A DNA stretch of 64,000 nt from Vibrio sp. Y2-5 (GTDB lineage: Bacteria; Pseudomonadota; Gammaproteobacteria; Enterobacterales; Vibrionaceae). Under the pieces are notes generated by a model. That model was not told where the DNA came from, did not search any database, and worked only from the letters and a program-made list of their open reading frames with translations. The stretch lies in the NCBI RefSeq assembly GCF_014596725.1, contig NZ_JACVEG010000001.1, forward strand, positions 558,001 through 622,000, written 5' to 3'. This document shows positions 18,720-27,432 of the stretch, piece by piece. A program made the position numbers and the translations under genes. Position 1 is the first letter of the stretch; the number at the start of each line of letters is the position of its first letter.

Positions 18720-19640
18720 TTACTGAAGGAATTCTTTCAGCGCTTGTTGATTTGGCAAAGCCGTCATTGCGCCTTTTTGGGTGGTTGCTAAAGCGCCGCA
18801 ACCGTGAGCACATTCGACTGCAAGAGCAATATTCTCTGCTGTTTGCCAGTCTGGAGTTTGCGAAAGCTGGTATAACAGTCCTCCGACAAACGCATCGCCA
18901 GCACCTGTAGTATCAACGGGTTTCACCACTTTACCGCTGACTAACGTCTGGTTTTCTTTGGTTACGACAAGAGCGCCTTTAGCCCCTTGAGTAATGATGA
19001 CCAGAGGAATATTCAGTTCTTTGACGACATTCAAACCTTGTTCTATGGAATCGGTATTTGTAAGCAGTGTAAGTTCTTCTTCTGAAAACTTAACCACATC
19101 CGCTTTCGCGACTGCTCGCATGACTGTTTCAATAATCTCTTGCGGTTTCTGCCAGACTTCTGGACGAAGGTTAGGGTCAAAGCTAAAGCTTCCTCCCGCC
19201 TGCTTGATTTGTTCAATCGCTTCGAAAGTGCTGCTACGGCTAGGTTCATTTGCGAGAGCAATTGAGCACACATGCAGCCAGTCACCCTGATGGAAGTTTG
19301 GAATGTCACTGGTTTGCAGAAATTGGTCAGCACTCGGTTTCACCATGAAAGTGAAGCTGCGTTCACCACTGTCATCCAGATCGACCACCACAGTAGAAGT
19401 TCGCTGGTCGTTATCCAAGACAAGATAGCGGCTATCTACCTGTTCTTGTGAAAGCGTCTGGTTCATAAATCTGCCCATCGGGTCATTTCCCACTCTGCCA
19501 AAGAAGGCGCTTTGCCCACCAAGACGCGCAATCGCCACTGCGACATTTGCCGGAGCACCGCCAGGGCATTTGAGATAATGGTTTTCTCCGTCAGGAATTA
19601 AATCAACGACAGCGTCGCCAGTTACCCAAACAGTATTCAT
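18720..19640 (-). CDS. scrK: Fructokinase ScrK (PfkB family)
   Basis: Phosphorylates the fructose released by ScrB to fructose-6-phosphate. It has 306 residues. The N-terminal PfkB signature GGAPANVAVAIARLGG is at about 27-42, and the C-terminal signature DTTGAGDAFVGG holds catalytic base D249. It is convergent with scrB, and its own ScrR-type operator lies about 50 bases upstream, so scrK is a separate transcription unit of the same regulon. Confidence 0.93.
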   Translation of the reverse strand: MNTVWVTGDAVVDLIPDGENHYLKCPGGAPANVAVAIARLGGQSAFFGRVGNDPMGRFMNQTLSQEQVDSRYLVLDNDQRTSTVVVDLDDSGERSFTFMVKPSADQFLQTSDIPNFHQGDWLHVCSIALANEPSRSSTFEAIEQIKQAGGSFSFDPNLRPEVWQKPQEIIETVMRAVAKADVVKFSEEELTLLTNTDSIEQGLNVVKELNIPLVIITQGAKGALVVTKENQTLVSGKVVKPVDTTGAGDAFVGGLLYQLSQTPDWQTAENIALAVECAHGCGALATTQKGAMTALPNQQALKEFLQ

Positions 19641-19689
19641 TGTGTCTCTCCATCGAATCTTAACTTCAAATGCGGCTAGTATAATTGAG

Positions 19690-19711
19690 TTTTCGGTAAC
19701 GTTCCCGAAAT
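19690..19711 (-). promoter_or_regulatory. ScrR operator before scrK
   Basis: Contains GGTAACGTTCCCGAAAT on the plus strand, sharing the AACGTTCCCGAAAT core with the scrB site. It lies 50-71 bases before the scrK start. Confidence 0.78.
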
Positions 19712-19765
19712 TGATTTAATTATCCAATCTTGTTAACAATTTTTATCGAAGTATAGGATAGGAGA

Positions 19766-19808
19766 CAAAAAAACCGCCCTTTTTATCTTACGAAATAAGG
19801 ACGGCTTT
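19766..19808 (-). terminator. Terminator of the aryl polyene operon
   Basis: On the minus strand the stem AAAGCCGTCC pairs with GGGCGGTTT across a long loop, with one mismatch, and is followed by TTTTTTTGTC. It lies just past the last APE gene (apeR). Confidence 0.7.
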
Positions 19809-19845
19809 AAAACTTATCGCTGACATTTAAACGGATTGCTGGTGG

Positions 19846-21075
19846 TTAATCGGCAACTCGTTTGAAGATAATTGAGGTGTTAATGCCACCGAAAGCGAAG
19901 TTGTTACTCATTACATAGTCGATTTGCATTTCACGACCTGTGCCTGTGATGTAATCAAGATCGCCACACTCTGGGTCAAGATTATTGAGGTTAAGTGTCG
20001 GGTTAAACCAGCCAGTATGCATCATCTCTAAGCTCAGCCAAGCTTCCACCGCGCCACAGGCACCAAGAGTATGGCCAAAGTAGCTCTTAAGGGAACTGAT
20101 TGGCACTCTACCGATGGCTTTTTCAGTTGCGTTGCTCTCTGCAATATCACCACGATCGGTCGCTGTACCATGCGCAGAGACATAGCCAATTTTATCAGGA
20201 GAGAGGTTCGCGTCTTTCAGCGCCAACTCCATACAAATCTGCATAGTTTCCATTTGAGGCTGAGTGACGTGTGCCGCGTCGCAATTGCTGGCGAAGCCAA
20301 CGATTTCCGCGTAGATCTTCGCACCGCGAGCTTTGGCGTGTTCGTACTCTTCTAAGACCAGAGTGCCCGCACCTTCACCAATCACGAGACCATCACGATC
20401 TTTGTCGTATGGGCTAGGGGTGGTCTTTGGCGCATCGTTTTTCAGACTGGTTGCAAATAGGGTATCGAATACCGCTGATTCAGTCGGACAAAGTTCTTCA
20501 CCACCGCCAGCGACCATAACCGTCTGGTATCCGTGCTTAATCGCTTCATACGCATAACCAATCGCTTGGCTTCCTGATGTACAGGCACTGCTGGTTGGAA
20601 TTACACGACCACGAAGGCCGAAAAACAGACCTACGTTGACTGCAGTGGTATGGGGCATCATTTGCACATAAGTCGTCGCGGTAATCGCTCTGGTGGTTTT
20701 CTCATTCAGCATTACGCCGAATGCGCCAACAGCGTCGGTACTGCCTGTTGAAGAGCCGTAAGCGATACCTGTTTGGCCGTTAGTGAGGACTTCGTTACCG
20801 ATTAAGCCTGCTTGAATCAGTGCATTCTCTGTGGCGACTGTTGCCAGCATAGAAACACGTCCCATCCCACGAACTTGCTTACGTTTATAGTGTTTCGGTA
20901 ATTCAAAATCAGTGACTGGTGCCGCCAGTTTTGTATTCAGTCCGTCATATTGTTCATATGAGGACATATATTGAGTAGCGTTTTCGCAAGCGCGCAAACG
21001 AGGTTCTATGCTCGCCCAGTCGTTACCAAACGCAGTAACTCCGGACATACCCGTTACAACAACTCTGCGGTTCAT
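19846..21075 (-). CDS. apeR: Aryl polyene beta-ketoacyl-ACP synthase ApeR (FabF type)
   Basis: One of the condensing enzymes of the aryl polyene pathway, 409 residues. The full Cys-His-His triad is visible: C165 (SSACTSG), H299 (SAHGTATD) and H332 (YFGHTLGACG). It is the last gene of the minus-strand operon and overlaps apeQ by four bases. Studies of related clusters assign ApeR a KASIII/FabF-like condensing role in starting or extending the chain; its exact step here is inferred. Confidence 0.9.
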   Translation of the reverse strand: MNRRVVVTGMSGVTAFGNDWASIEPRLRACENATQYMSSYEQYDGLNTKLAAPVTDFELPKHYKRKQVRGMGRVSMLATVATENALIQAGLIGNEVLTNGQTGIAYGSSTGSTDAVGAFGVMLNEKTTRAITATTYVQMMPHTTAVNVGLFFGLRGRVIPTSSACTSGSQAIGYAYEAIKHGYQTVMVAGGGEELCPTESAVFDTLFATSLKNDAPKTTPSPYDKDRDGLVIGEGAGTLVLEEYEHAKARGAKIYAEIVGFASNCDAAHVTQPQMETMQICMELALKDANLSPDKIGYVSAHGTATDRGDIAESNATEKAIGRVPISSLKSYFGHTLGACGAVEAWLSLEMMHTGWFNPTLNLNNLDPECGDLDYITGTGREMQIDYVMSNNFAFGGINTSIIFKRVAD

Positions 21076-21797
21076 ACGAGACCTCCGTTTACAGAAATAA
21101 CTTGGCGAGTGACATATCCAGCAATATCCGACATCAAGTAACTAACTAGACCTGCCACTTCTTCTGGCTCACCCATGCGGCGCAGAGGAACAAGTGGCAG
21201 TGCATGTTCTTTGACGTGTTCATCAACCATGCCAGTATCAATTAAGCCTGGCGCGACACAGTTCACCGTGATTTTACGTTTTGCCAGCTCTAAAGCCAGT
21301 GACTTCGTTGCACCAATTACACCAGCTTTTGCCGCGCTGTAGTTGGTTTGACCACGGTTACCCGCAATACCTGATACAGACGCTAAAGTGACAATTCGCC
21401 CGCCTTTACGTAGTTGGACCATAGGCATCACACAAGGGTGCAACACATTGTAGAAACTGTCGAGGTTGGTATGGATAACGCCATCCCACTCTTCTTCTGT
21501 CATTGCAGGGAACGCCGTATCACGAGTAATACCTGCATTATTCACAACACCGTAATAAGCACCGTGTTGTTCAATATCGGCTTCAATCTTACTTCTGCAT
21601 TCTGCTCGATTGCTAATATCAAATCTGATCAACCGGCCTGAGCCGCCATTTTCGACAATCGTATCAAGTGTTTCTTGGGCACCGTTTTGGTCTCCCATGT
21701 AATGAACGACGATGTCGAAGCCATCTTTACCTAGCGCAATAGCAATGGCTTTGCCTATCCCTTTACTGGCACCAGTGACGAGAACTTGTCGGGTCAT
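21072..21797 (-). CDS. apeQ: Aryl polyene 3-ketoacyl-ACP reductase ApeQ (FabG type)
   Basis: Reduces the beta-keto group after each condensation, giving the hydroxyacyl-ACP that the dehydratases convert to a double bond. It has 241 residues and is an SDR enzyme. The cofactor motif is TGASKGIG (8-15) and the NNAG motif is at about 86-89. The catalytic residues are S140 (or S142), Y153 and K157 (YSAAK). It overlaps its neighbours apeR and apeP by four bases each. Confidence 0.92.
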   Translation of the reverse strand: MTRQVLVTGASKGIGKAIAIALGKDGFDIVVHYMGDQNGAQETLDTIVENGGSGRLIRFDISNRAECRSKIEADIEQHGAYYGVVNNAGITRDTAFPAMTEEEWDGVIHTNLDSFYNVLHPCVMPMVQLRKGGRIVTLASVSGIAGNRGQTNYSAAKAGVIGATKSLALELAKRKITVNCVAPGLIDTGMVDEHVKEHALPLVPLRRMGEPEEVAGLVSYLMSDIAGYVTRQVISVNGGLV

Positions 21798-22258
21798 ACA
21801 TGACTCCTAATTTTCATTTCTTGTAATTTTTCTTGTGTAGGAACATAAACGTTCAGTTGGCACTGAGCAACTACATTCCCTTGGTATTCTATTCGGCCGG
21901 AAAAAACAGCCATTCCATTATCTTCCATTACTTGCTCTGCGAAGATATCCAGCGTCTGACCTTGGGTGAATTGGTCACACTCTGTGGTGTAGCGACGGCT
22001 GCCTAATAAAAATCCGATGGGCGGTTCTTGACCTTTTTGCAGTGCTTGATAACCAGACCAAGCCGCGATGGATTGCGCCATAAACTCAATGCCAACATAA
22101 GCGGGTACTGTATTGGTCTCAGGGTTGAAGAACATTAAGTGTTTATCAATATCCACCTGACTATGGATGGATTTCTCCCCGATAGACAAAGCGCGGTCAA
22201 CCAGAATCATTGGATTATCATGAGGCAGCAGTGTTTCGATTGCAGGTAATTTAGTCAT
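21794..22258 (-). CDS. apeP: Aryl polyene hotdog dehydratase ApeP
   Basis: A 3-hydroxyacyl-ACP dehydratase of the FabZ/FabA hotdog fold, 154 residues, forming one of the conjugated double bonds at each cycle. The catalytic His is probably H13 (LLPHDNPM, as in FabZ LLPHRYP), and the acidic partner is E58 (VGIEFMAQ). The ATG at 22258 overlaps the apeO stop within ATGACTAA and was chosen over an ATG four codons upstream (22270); either is possible. Together with ApeI it provides the two dehydratases of the cluster. Confidence 0.88.
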   Translation of the reverse strand: MTKLPAIETLLPHDNPMILVDRALSIGEKSIHSQVDIDKHLMFFNPETNTVPAYVGIEFMAQSIAAWSGYQALQKGQEPPIGFLLGSRRYTTECDQFTQGQTLDIFAEQVMEDNGMAVFSGRIEYQGNVVAQCQLNVYVPTQEKLQEMKIRSHV

Positions 22259-23438
22259 GGGTATATCCAAAAATTAAGCTGATGTTGTTGCCACCAAAAG
22301 CAAAAGAGTTACTGAGAATAGCTTTGCCGCCCAGATATTGTTCGCTTTCTACCAGTGCAATTTCAATATCGTCTGCTTTGTTTGCACAACGCTGCATAGG
22401 CAGTGGTAACTGATGACGCAAAATGTGCCAAGCAATAGCGGCTTCGGTCGCACTCGCTGCACCAAGGGTGTGACCCGTTAAAGGTTTGGTAGAACTGACG
22501 GGAACGCTGTCACCAAAGACGCGGTAGATGGCTTTGCTTTCCATGCTGTCGTTCAGTGGGGTTGCGGTGCCATGAGCATTGATATAACCAATATCTGTGG
22601 GTGTGAGCCCCGCATCTTCAAGCGCTTTTTGCATGGCTTGTTCTGCTCCATTGCCTTCAGGATGAGGCGCGGAAATGTGGTGAGCATCAGAGCTGTCACC
22701 TGCCCCCAACAATGCAATATCACTGGGTTCTGTGCTTAACAGCATAAATGCTGCGGATTCACCAATATTAATGCCAGAACGGTCAGCGCTAAATGGTTGG
22801 CAAAGCTGATTCGACAGAGCTTCTAGGCCATTAAAACCATTCAGTGTCAGTTTACAAATGGAATCGACACCACCAACCAATACAGCATCAACAATGCCTG
22901 CCTGAAGCATACGTTTTGCACTGATAAAAACGCGGCCACTGGAAGAGCAAGCGGTTGAAATAGCGTAGCAAGGTCCGGTGATATTGAAGTAATCCGCAAC
23001 GAAATGAGCACTGTCACCCAGCTCTTGCTTGGTGTAGTGATAATCTTCTGGGAAAGCTCCTTGGTCGATTTTTTGCGCGTAGGCTATTTCACCATCGGCA
23101 ATACCAGAGGTACTGGTGCCAACAATGACGGCAATCCGATCTACCCCGTATTGTTCAATAGCATTTTCGACGCTGGATTTGATCTGTAAGAGAGCAGACA
23201 AAGCGAGCTGATTGTTGCGTGTCGAATACTTTGACAATGGCTGAGGGATCTGTGGAAGCGCCTCAGTGACTCGCCCAATCACAGTGGGTGTATGGGTGTT
23301 GAGAATTTCGTTGTCTATGAGCATGCCTTTTGACTGCCCAGATTGTAGCGCTTGATGAATAGCGTCCGCTTCACTCCCTAGCGCAGAGTGAAAACCACAA
23401 TCATGAATAAACACAGGAAAAGAAGTTGAAGAATTCAT
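22251..23438 (-). CDS. apeO: Aryl polyene beta-ketoacyl synthase ApeO
   Basis: A main chain-extending ketosynthase, 395 residues, of the FabF/type II PKS kind. Active-site C164 (STACSSSG) and the two His motifs (INAHGTATP and LTGHTLGAAS) are present. In characterised APE systems ApeO works with the inactive-looking partner ApeC as a KS/chain-length-factor pair. Overlap with apeP indicates one transcript. Confidence 0.9.
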   Translation of the reverse strand: MNSSTSFPVFIHDCGFHSALGSEADAIHQALQSGQSKGMLIDNEILNTHTPTVIGRVTEALPQIPQPLSKYSTRNNQLALSALLQIKSSVENAIEQYGVDRIAVIVGTSTSGIADGEIAYAQKIDQGAFPEDYHYTKQELGDSAHFVADYFNITGPCYAISTACSSSGRVFISAKRMLQAGIVDAVLVGGVDSICKLTLNGFNGLEALSNQLCQPFSADRSGINIGESAAFMLLSTEPSDIALLGAGDSSDAHHISAPHPEGNGAEQAMQKALEDAGLTPTDIGYINAHGTATPLNDSMESKAIYRVFGDSVPVSSTKPLTGHTLGAASATEAAIAWHILRHQLPLPMQRCANKADDIEIALVESEQYLGGKAILSNSFAFGGNNISLIFGYTHD

Positions 23439-23447
23439 CTAGGTTTT

Positions 23448-24062
23448 CTACTGTTCTGACGTTATTAATTTAGCTTGATGACTTAATGTCTGGATAGTGA
23501 TCGAATAGTTCAATGGCTTATTTAAAAACTGAATATCACCGTCGAGTGGTGTTTTGCCAGCATAACTAATGATCAGTACGGGTTCCCCAGCTTCGTTTTT
23601 AATTGTACGTTGATGTGGCTCATCAACGATTGACCACCTTACCTTATTTAACGGTGCTTCCCAAGCACTTCGAGGCCATAGGGTGATCATCAGATTAAAT
23701 AACACTTGTTCAGGTTTCGGTAGGGTATTTTCTAAACCGTTTAACACCTGGGTGGAAATATTTTCACCATCGTAATCCAATGACAGCAATCGAGTTCCCC
23801 AAGAAGAGAAACCCGCTAAAACAATATGCTGCGCATCAATTTGTAACTGCACGGGCAATTGTTGAGTTTGCGTATTACCTTGCTCATCTTGCCACTGCGC
23901 CGAGATTAACTGAGTCGCGTTAAGAGACTGATCCAACTCATTGGGCAATGGCAGTTCTACCCAAATATCCTGACCGATTTCCACTTGTGTCGAAGAGGTG
24001 TGGGGTTGCAAACTACAGCCACCAAGCCATATGCAAGTAAAGAGTGTTATGAGCCATTTCAT
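23448..24062 (-). CDS. apeN: Aryl polyene cluster lipoprotein ApeN (DUF3261)
   Basis: A 204-residue lipoprotein: hydrophobic signal sequence with lipobox L-G-G-C and acylated C16. The mature part matches the DUF3261 proteins that accompany aryl polyene exporters. It overlaps apeM by four bases. It is presumably part of moving or anchoring the polyene at the outer membrane, next to ApeL and ApeM. No biochemical function is established. Confidence 0.82.
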   Translation of the reverse strand: MKWLITLFTCIWLGGCSLQPHTSSTQVEIGQDIWVELPLPNELDQSLNATQLISAQWQDEQGNTQTQQLPVQLQIDAQHIVLAGFSSWGTRLLSLDYDGENISTQVLNGLENTLPKPEQVLFNLMITLWPRSAWEAPLNKVRWSIVDEPHQRTIKNEAGEPVLIISYAGKTPLDGDIQFLNKPLNYSITIQTLSHQAKLITSEQ

Positions 24063-26383
24063 TGATTTATTTGCCTTTTAATTGCAAGTGGAGAAAGCAA
24101 CCAAGCGACAAAAATGCCGCTTAATGTCGTTAAGCCGAAACTGTGAATGGCGTGGGTTTCACTCAATGACAACAAGCCAAATGAAAGTAGCGTGGTCATA
24201 GCTGACAGAGTAATCGCCAGTAAAGTGCTCCGGCTTTGTTCCTGTTCGGCAAAAAATAGTGTGTAGTCAATACCTATCCCTACGACGAGTACTAACGCCA
24301 GCAAGTTAAACAGGTTAAGTGTTGAACCCGTTAGTGTGGTAATCGCGATGCCGACTAAGCAGGCAACCACACACGGGAACACAATTCGTATTGTGTGTGC
24401 AAAACCGTAACGTTTAGTCAGTAGCAAAGAGATGCCGATCAAAGCTACCGCTAACAGTTCCATCACTTTGGTTCGATATTCGCCAAACAAAGCAGAGATT
24501 TCTCCGGCTTTATCCAAGTAACTGATGTCTACCCGTTGGCTGGCAAAAGTGCGTATTTCATCCGCATTACTTACATCTCTGAGCATGATGACAGACGCAA
24601 CGTTCCCTCCAATTTTACCTAGATAAAGGAACTGAATTGGTTCTGAAACGCTTTGGTTTAGGTAGTCCGATAAACTAACCGGAATCATGGGCTCAGTCAG
24701 CGTTGGTTGTGCAGACAATTTTAAGGACTCAGCAAGTGATGCGCCATAACTCTGATAAAGATTGCTAACCAGTTGATAGTCAGATTCTTGCCTCGCAAGT
24801 GAGGGTAGATACTGGCTTAGACTCTGATAGCCGCTGATGACTTGTTGCTGTTTCCAGTGAATCAACGTGTTGTCTAGCTGCTCAAGTTTTGTCAGTAGTT
24901 GTTCATCCGTTTCTGCGCGTACAACCAACATCTGCTGCGAAGATTTCACACCAGCGACTTGATTAATCAACTCTTCCTGTTGCTTGAGTTCTTTGGGCAT
25001 AGCTTGTAGCTGGCGAATGTCATCATCGTAGTTCACTTGCGTTAATTGAACTGCGCTGAAAATCAGTAACGCCAAAGGTAGAGACGTTCTGACACTGCGT
25101 TTTTGCCATTGTGCTAACCACCAACACCATAACATTTCGCCGGGTAACGGACGTTTTGCTGTCGCTTTACGTGCAAGGATGGGATACCAAGCGACCACTG
25201 TTGCGTAGGCCGCAATTAAACCGATGGCTGAGAATAGCGCGAGTTGTTGCAAACCGGGAAATGGCGCAATCAGTAAGCCTAAGTAGCCAATTAAACTGGT
25301 AATCAGTCCAAGAGTAATGGCGGTGAAGATATGTTGCAGTCCTTTGACGCTGTCCCACTTATCTTGCGCGGCTAAGCGATCGGTTAGGTAATGAAAGGCA
25401 TAATCGATAGAAACACCGATTAAACTTGCACCAAAGACCAAACTGAACAAATGGACTTTACCGAAGATGACTGTGGTTGCTACAAGCGCGACCAAAAGCC
25501 CGACGCTGATGGAGAGTAGAGCTAACAGTAAAGGCGCAGCACTGCGAAAGACAAATAGGACAATGACAACGACACCCAGTAGCGAGAACAAGCCAATGGT
25601 ACTGATCTCTGATTTCGCACTTTGAGTGCCAAAGTCCGCATAGAACAGCACGCCAGTGTGCGAGCTATCCACATCGTATTGCGCTTTTAAAGACTGTTCT
25701 AAACTGTTGAGTTTTGGAACCACTTGTTGAGCGCTCATACTGTAGGGTGAATCAACCAAAGTGGCAGTGATCAGCACATAGGTGTCGTTTTGATAGTGTG
25801 TCGTCAGGAAACCTTGCTGAATCTGAAATTGAGTTGTGAGTTGGTTTAGGTGACTCAAATAATCACGAAACAGCAAAAACGGGTCGCTGCTTAATTCAGA
25901 ACCAGTAACACCAGAAAAAGGGTTATAAATGGTTTGAATGACTTTCTGAACTTGCTGCTCTGGAGCATGTTCAAGACGAGAGCGTTGCTCGTCGGATAAA
26001 AACTGAAAACGATGAGAGAAGTAGTAACTACTCCAAGCATTTTGCTTCTGTTGATCAATTTTGCCACTAACTTGGGCAAATTCGGTCAGGCTTGATAGTG
26101 AGTTTTGTAAACTTTCAGCTGCACTAAACAGTTGTTGGTCGTTGTTGCCCTTGAGGACAAACACCACCTTGTCACTGACACTGCTGGTGACTTTATCAAA
26201 AGCCAGTTGAGCCAACGGGTCTTGGCGGCTTTGAGGAAGCAGCTTCATAATGTCAGTTTCAATGGGTACCGATGAGCTAAAGCCCCACTGTTTCAACAAC
26301 AGGGCACAGCTAAGTACGACCAACACAAGCCAGAATATCGCCAGCTTGGAATGATTAAAACTGGAACTGAGCTTGTTCAGCAT
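24059..26383 (-). CDS. apeM: Aryl polyene exporter ApeM (MMPL/RND superfamily)
   Basis: A 774-residue inner-membrane protein with the duplicated layout of MMPL/RND exporters: TM1, a large periplasmic loop (about 35-260), a bundle of about five helices (about 265-405), TM7, a second loop (about 445-620) and a second bundle (about 630-770). Helix-4-like segments SLIGVSIDYAFHYL and LVVGIGIDYTLFFAEQE carry the D-Y pair expected for proton coupling in each half. It would extrude the lipid-linked polyene from the inner membrane, probably handing it to ApeL/ApeN. Confidence 0.88.
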   Translation of the reverse strand: MLNKLSSSFNHSKLAIFWLVLVVLSCALLLKQWGFSSSVPIETDIMKLLPQSRQDPLAQLAFDKVTSSVSDKVVFVLKGNNDQQLFSAAESLQNSLSSLTEFAQVSGKIDQQKQNAWSSYYFSHRFQFLSDEQRSRLEHAPEQQVQKVIQTIYNPFSGVTGSELSSDPFLLFRDYLSHLNQLTTQFQIQQGFLTTHYQNDTYVLITATLVDSPYSMSAQQVVPKLNSLEQSLKAQYDVDSSHTGVLFYADFGTQSAKSEISTIGLFSLLGVVVIVLFVFRSAAPLLLALLSISVGLLVALVATTVIFGKVHLFSLVFGASLIGVSIDYAFHYLTDRLAAQDKWDSVKGLQHIFTAITLGLITSLIGYLGLLIAPFPGLQQLALFSAIGLIAAYATVVAWYPILARKATAKRPLPGEMLWCWWLAQWQKRSVRTSLPLALLIFSAVQLTQVNYDDDIRQLQAMPKELKQQEELINQVAGVKSSQQMLVVRAETDEQLLTKLEQLDNTLIHWKQQQVISGYQSLSQYLPSLARQESDYQLVSNLYQSYGASLAESLKLSAQPTLTEPMIPVSLSDYLNQSVSEPIQFLYLGKIGGNVASVIMLRDVSNADEIRTFASQRVDISYLDKAGEISALFGEYRTKVMELLAVALIGISLLLTKRYGFAHTIRIVFPCVVACLVGIAITTLTGSTLNLFNLLALVLVVGIGIDYTLFFAEQEQSRSTLLAITLSAMTTLLSFGLLSLSETHAIHSFGLTTLSGIFVAWLLSPLAIKRQINQ

Positions 26384-26981
26384 CCGTCAAATTCTCAGGT
26401 TGGTGAGTTTGATTGGTAAAGGTGATTTCAGTTTTGTCGCCTCTTACTTCCTGCAGAACTAATGAATCAATATCTTGATTGCCTTGTAAAACGATCGACT
26501 TGAACACCGCATTCAGCGGCGCTTCTTTTGGTATCATCACCAACTGCCAGTGTTCATTTTGAGGAGCAAATTGCAGATCAAACTGACTCTTAAGCTGTTG
26601 CGTATCACCGTGAAATACGGACAAAAAGATTTTGCTGAAGTAAAACGCCATCGGGTTGTCTTTGGCATTAATCACTTGTGCTGGCTGATTGGCGAAAGTT
26701 TGTCGCAGCTTGTCCTGAGTCAGCACCAGATTGACAGGAAACGGTGTGTTTTGCAGCCATAGTAATCCGTGTTGTTTTTCAAGCAGAAACGAGCCTTTGG
26801 ATACCAAAGGCTGTTCAAACATGGCGAGGGTTCGGCTTTGGGTAAAGTCTCCACGCACAATCGAATGCTGCTGTAATTGGGTTTGCAATGAGGCCAAATC
26901 CGTCACTTGAGCAAAAGCGCTAGCGGTCGCTAGTAAGCTCAATGCAACAGACTTTGTGATGCATTTAAATGCCTTCATCAT
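26355..26981 (-). CDS. apeL: LolA-like periplasmic carrier ApeL
   Basis: A periplasmic protein of 208 residues: signal peptide (cleaved near SAFA-QVT), then a LolA/LolB-type half-barrel with the GDFTQSRTL and SKGSFLLEKQHGLLW strands. It is a paralogue, not a duplicate, of the housekeeping LolA at 59292-59888. A dedicated role in ferrying the hydrophobic APE conjugate is inferred from context. ATG 26981 overlaps the apeK stop and has GGGGAG eight bases upstream, so it was chosen over a start nine codons earlier. It overlaps apeM by 29 bases. Confidence 0.87.
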   Translation of the reverse strand: MMKAFKCITKSVALSLLATASAFAQVTDLASLQTQLQQHSIVRGDFTQSRTLAMFEQPLVSKGSFLLEKQHGLLWLQNTPFPVNLVLTQDKLRQTFANQPAQVINAKDNPMAFYFSKIFLSVFHGDTQQLKSQFDLQFAPQNEHWQLVMIPKEAPLNAVFKSIVLQGNQDIDSLVLQEVRGDKTEITFTNQTHQPENLTDAEQAQFQF

Positions 26982-27430
26982 TGCAAACACTCCCCAGTTT
27001 GATGCCAATGTTCAACTTTATCTAAGAACAGTTTCGGTGAGACAAAACACATTTCTTGCTCAGCGATGCTGACTGCGACTTGAGTGGTATGAGCCTTACA
27101 CATTCTTTGGCTTGTTTTGGCGTCAAAAATGACGTAATCAATGCGTAGACGGTTTTCCCACTCGGTCAGCTTGGCGCTGATACGGATTTCATGGTTAAAC
27201 GGGATGGCTTTTACATATTTCACGCGAGTATCAATAACAGGCCACATGTGGCCTGATTCACTCATCGCTATGTAGCCGTAAGCGATTTTATCCAGCAATA
27301 CACGGCGCGCTTCTTCAAAGTAGCGGAAGTAGTTGCCGTGATAAATCACTCCCATAGGATCTGCATCTTGGAACGAAGTGGTCACTTTCACTTCGGCCTC
27401 TAATGGGAAATTGATGTTCTCCATTGACAC
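26978..27430 (-). CDS. apeK: Hotdog thioesterase ApeK
   Basis: A 150-residue 4-hydroxybenzoyl-CoA-type thioesterase. The catalytic Asp is D24 in FQDADPMGVIYHGNYFRYFE, the family signature. In APE systems ApeK is thought to release or proofread stalled acyl-ACP intermediates. It overlaps apeL by ATGA and lies two bases after the ammonia lyase stop. An ATG two codons in (27424) is an alternative start. Confidence 0.88.
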   Translation of the reverse strand: MSMENINFPLEAEVKVTTSFQDADPMGVIYHGNYFRYFEEARRVLLDKIAYGYIAMSESGHMWPVIDTRVKYVKAIPFNHEIRISAKLTEWENRLRIDYVIFDAKTSQRMCKAHTTQVAVSIAEQEMCFVSPKLFLDKVEHWHQTGECLQ

Positions 27431-27432
27431 TC

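Noticed and set aside
19846..23438. Reading the KS, KR and dehydratase genes as ordinary fatty acid synthesis genes (fabF, fabG, fabZ)
   Set aside because: They form one operon with the APE exporter, LolA-like, ligase and anchor genes in the known apeC-apeR order.
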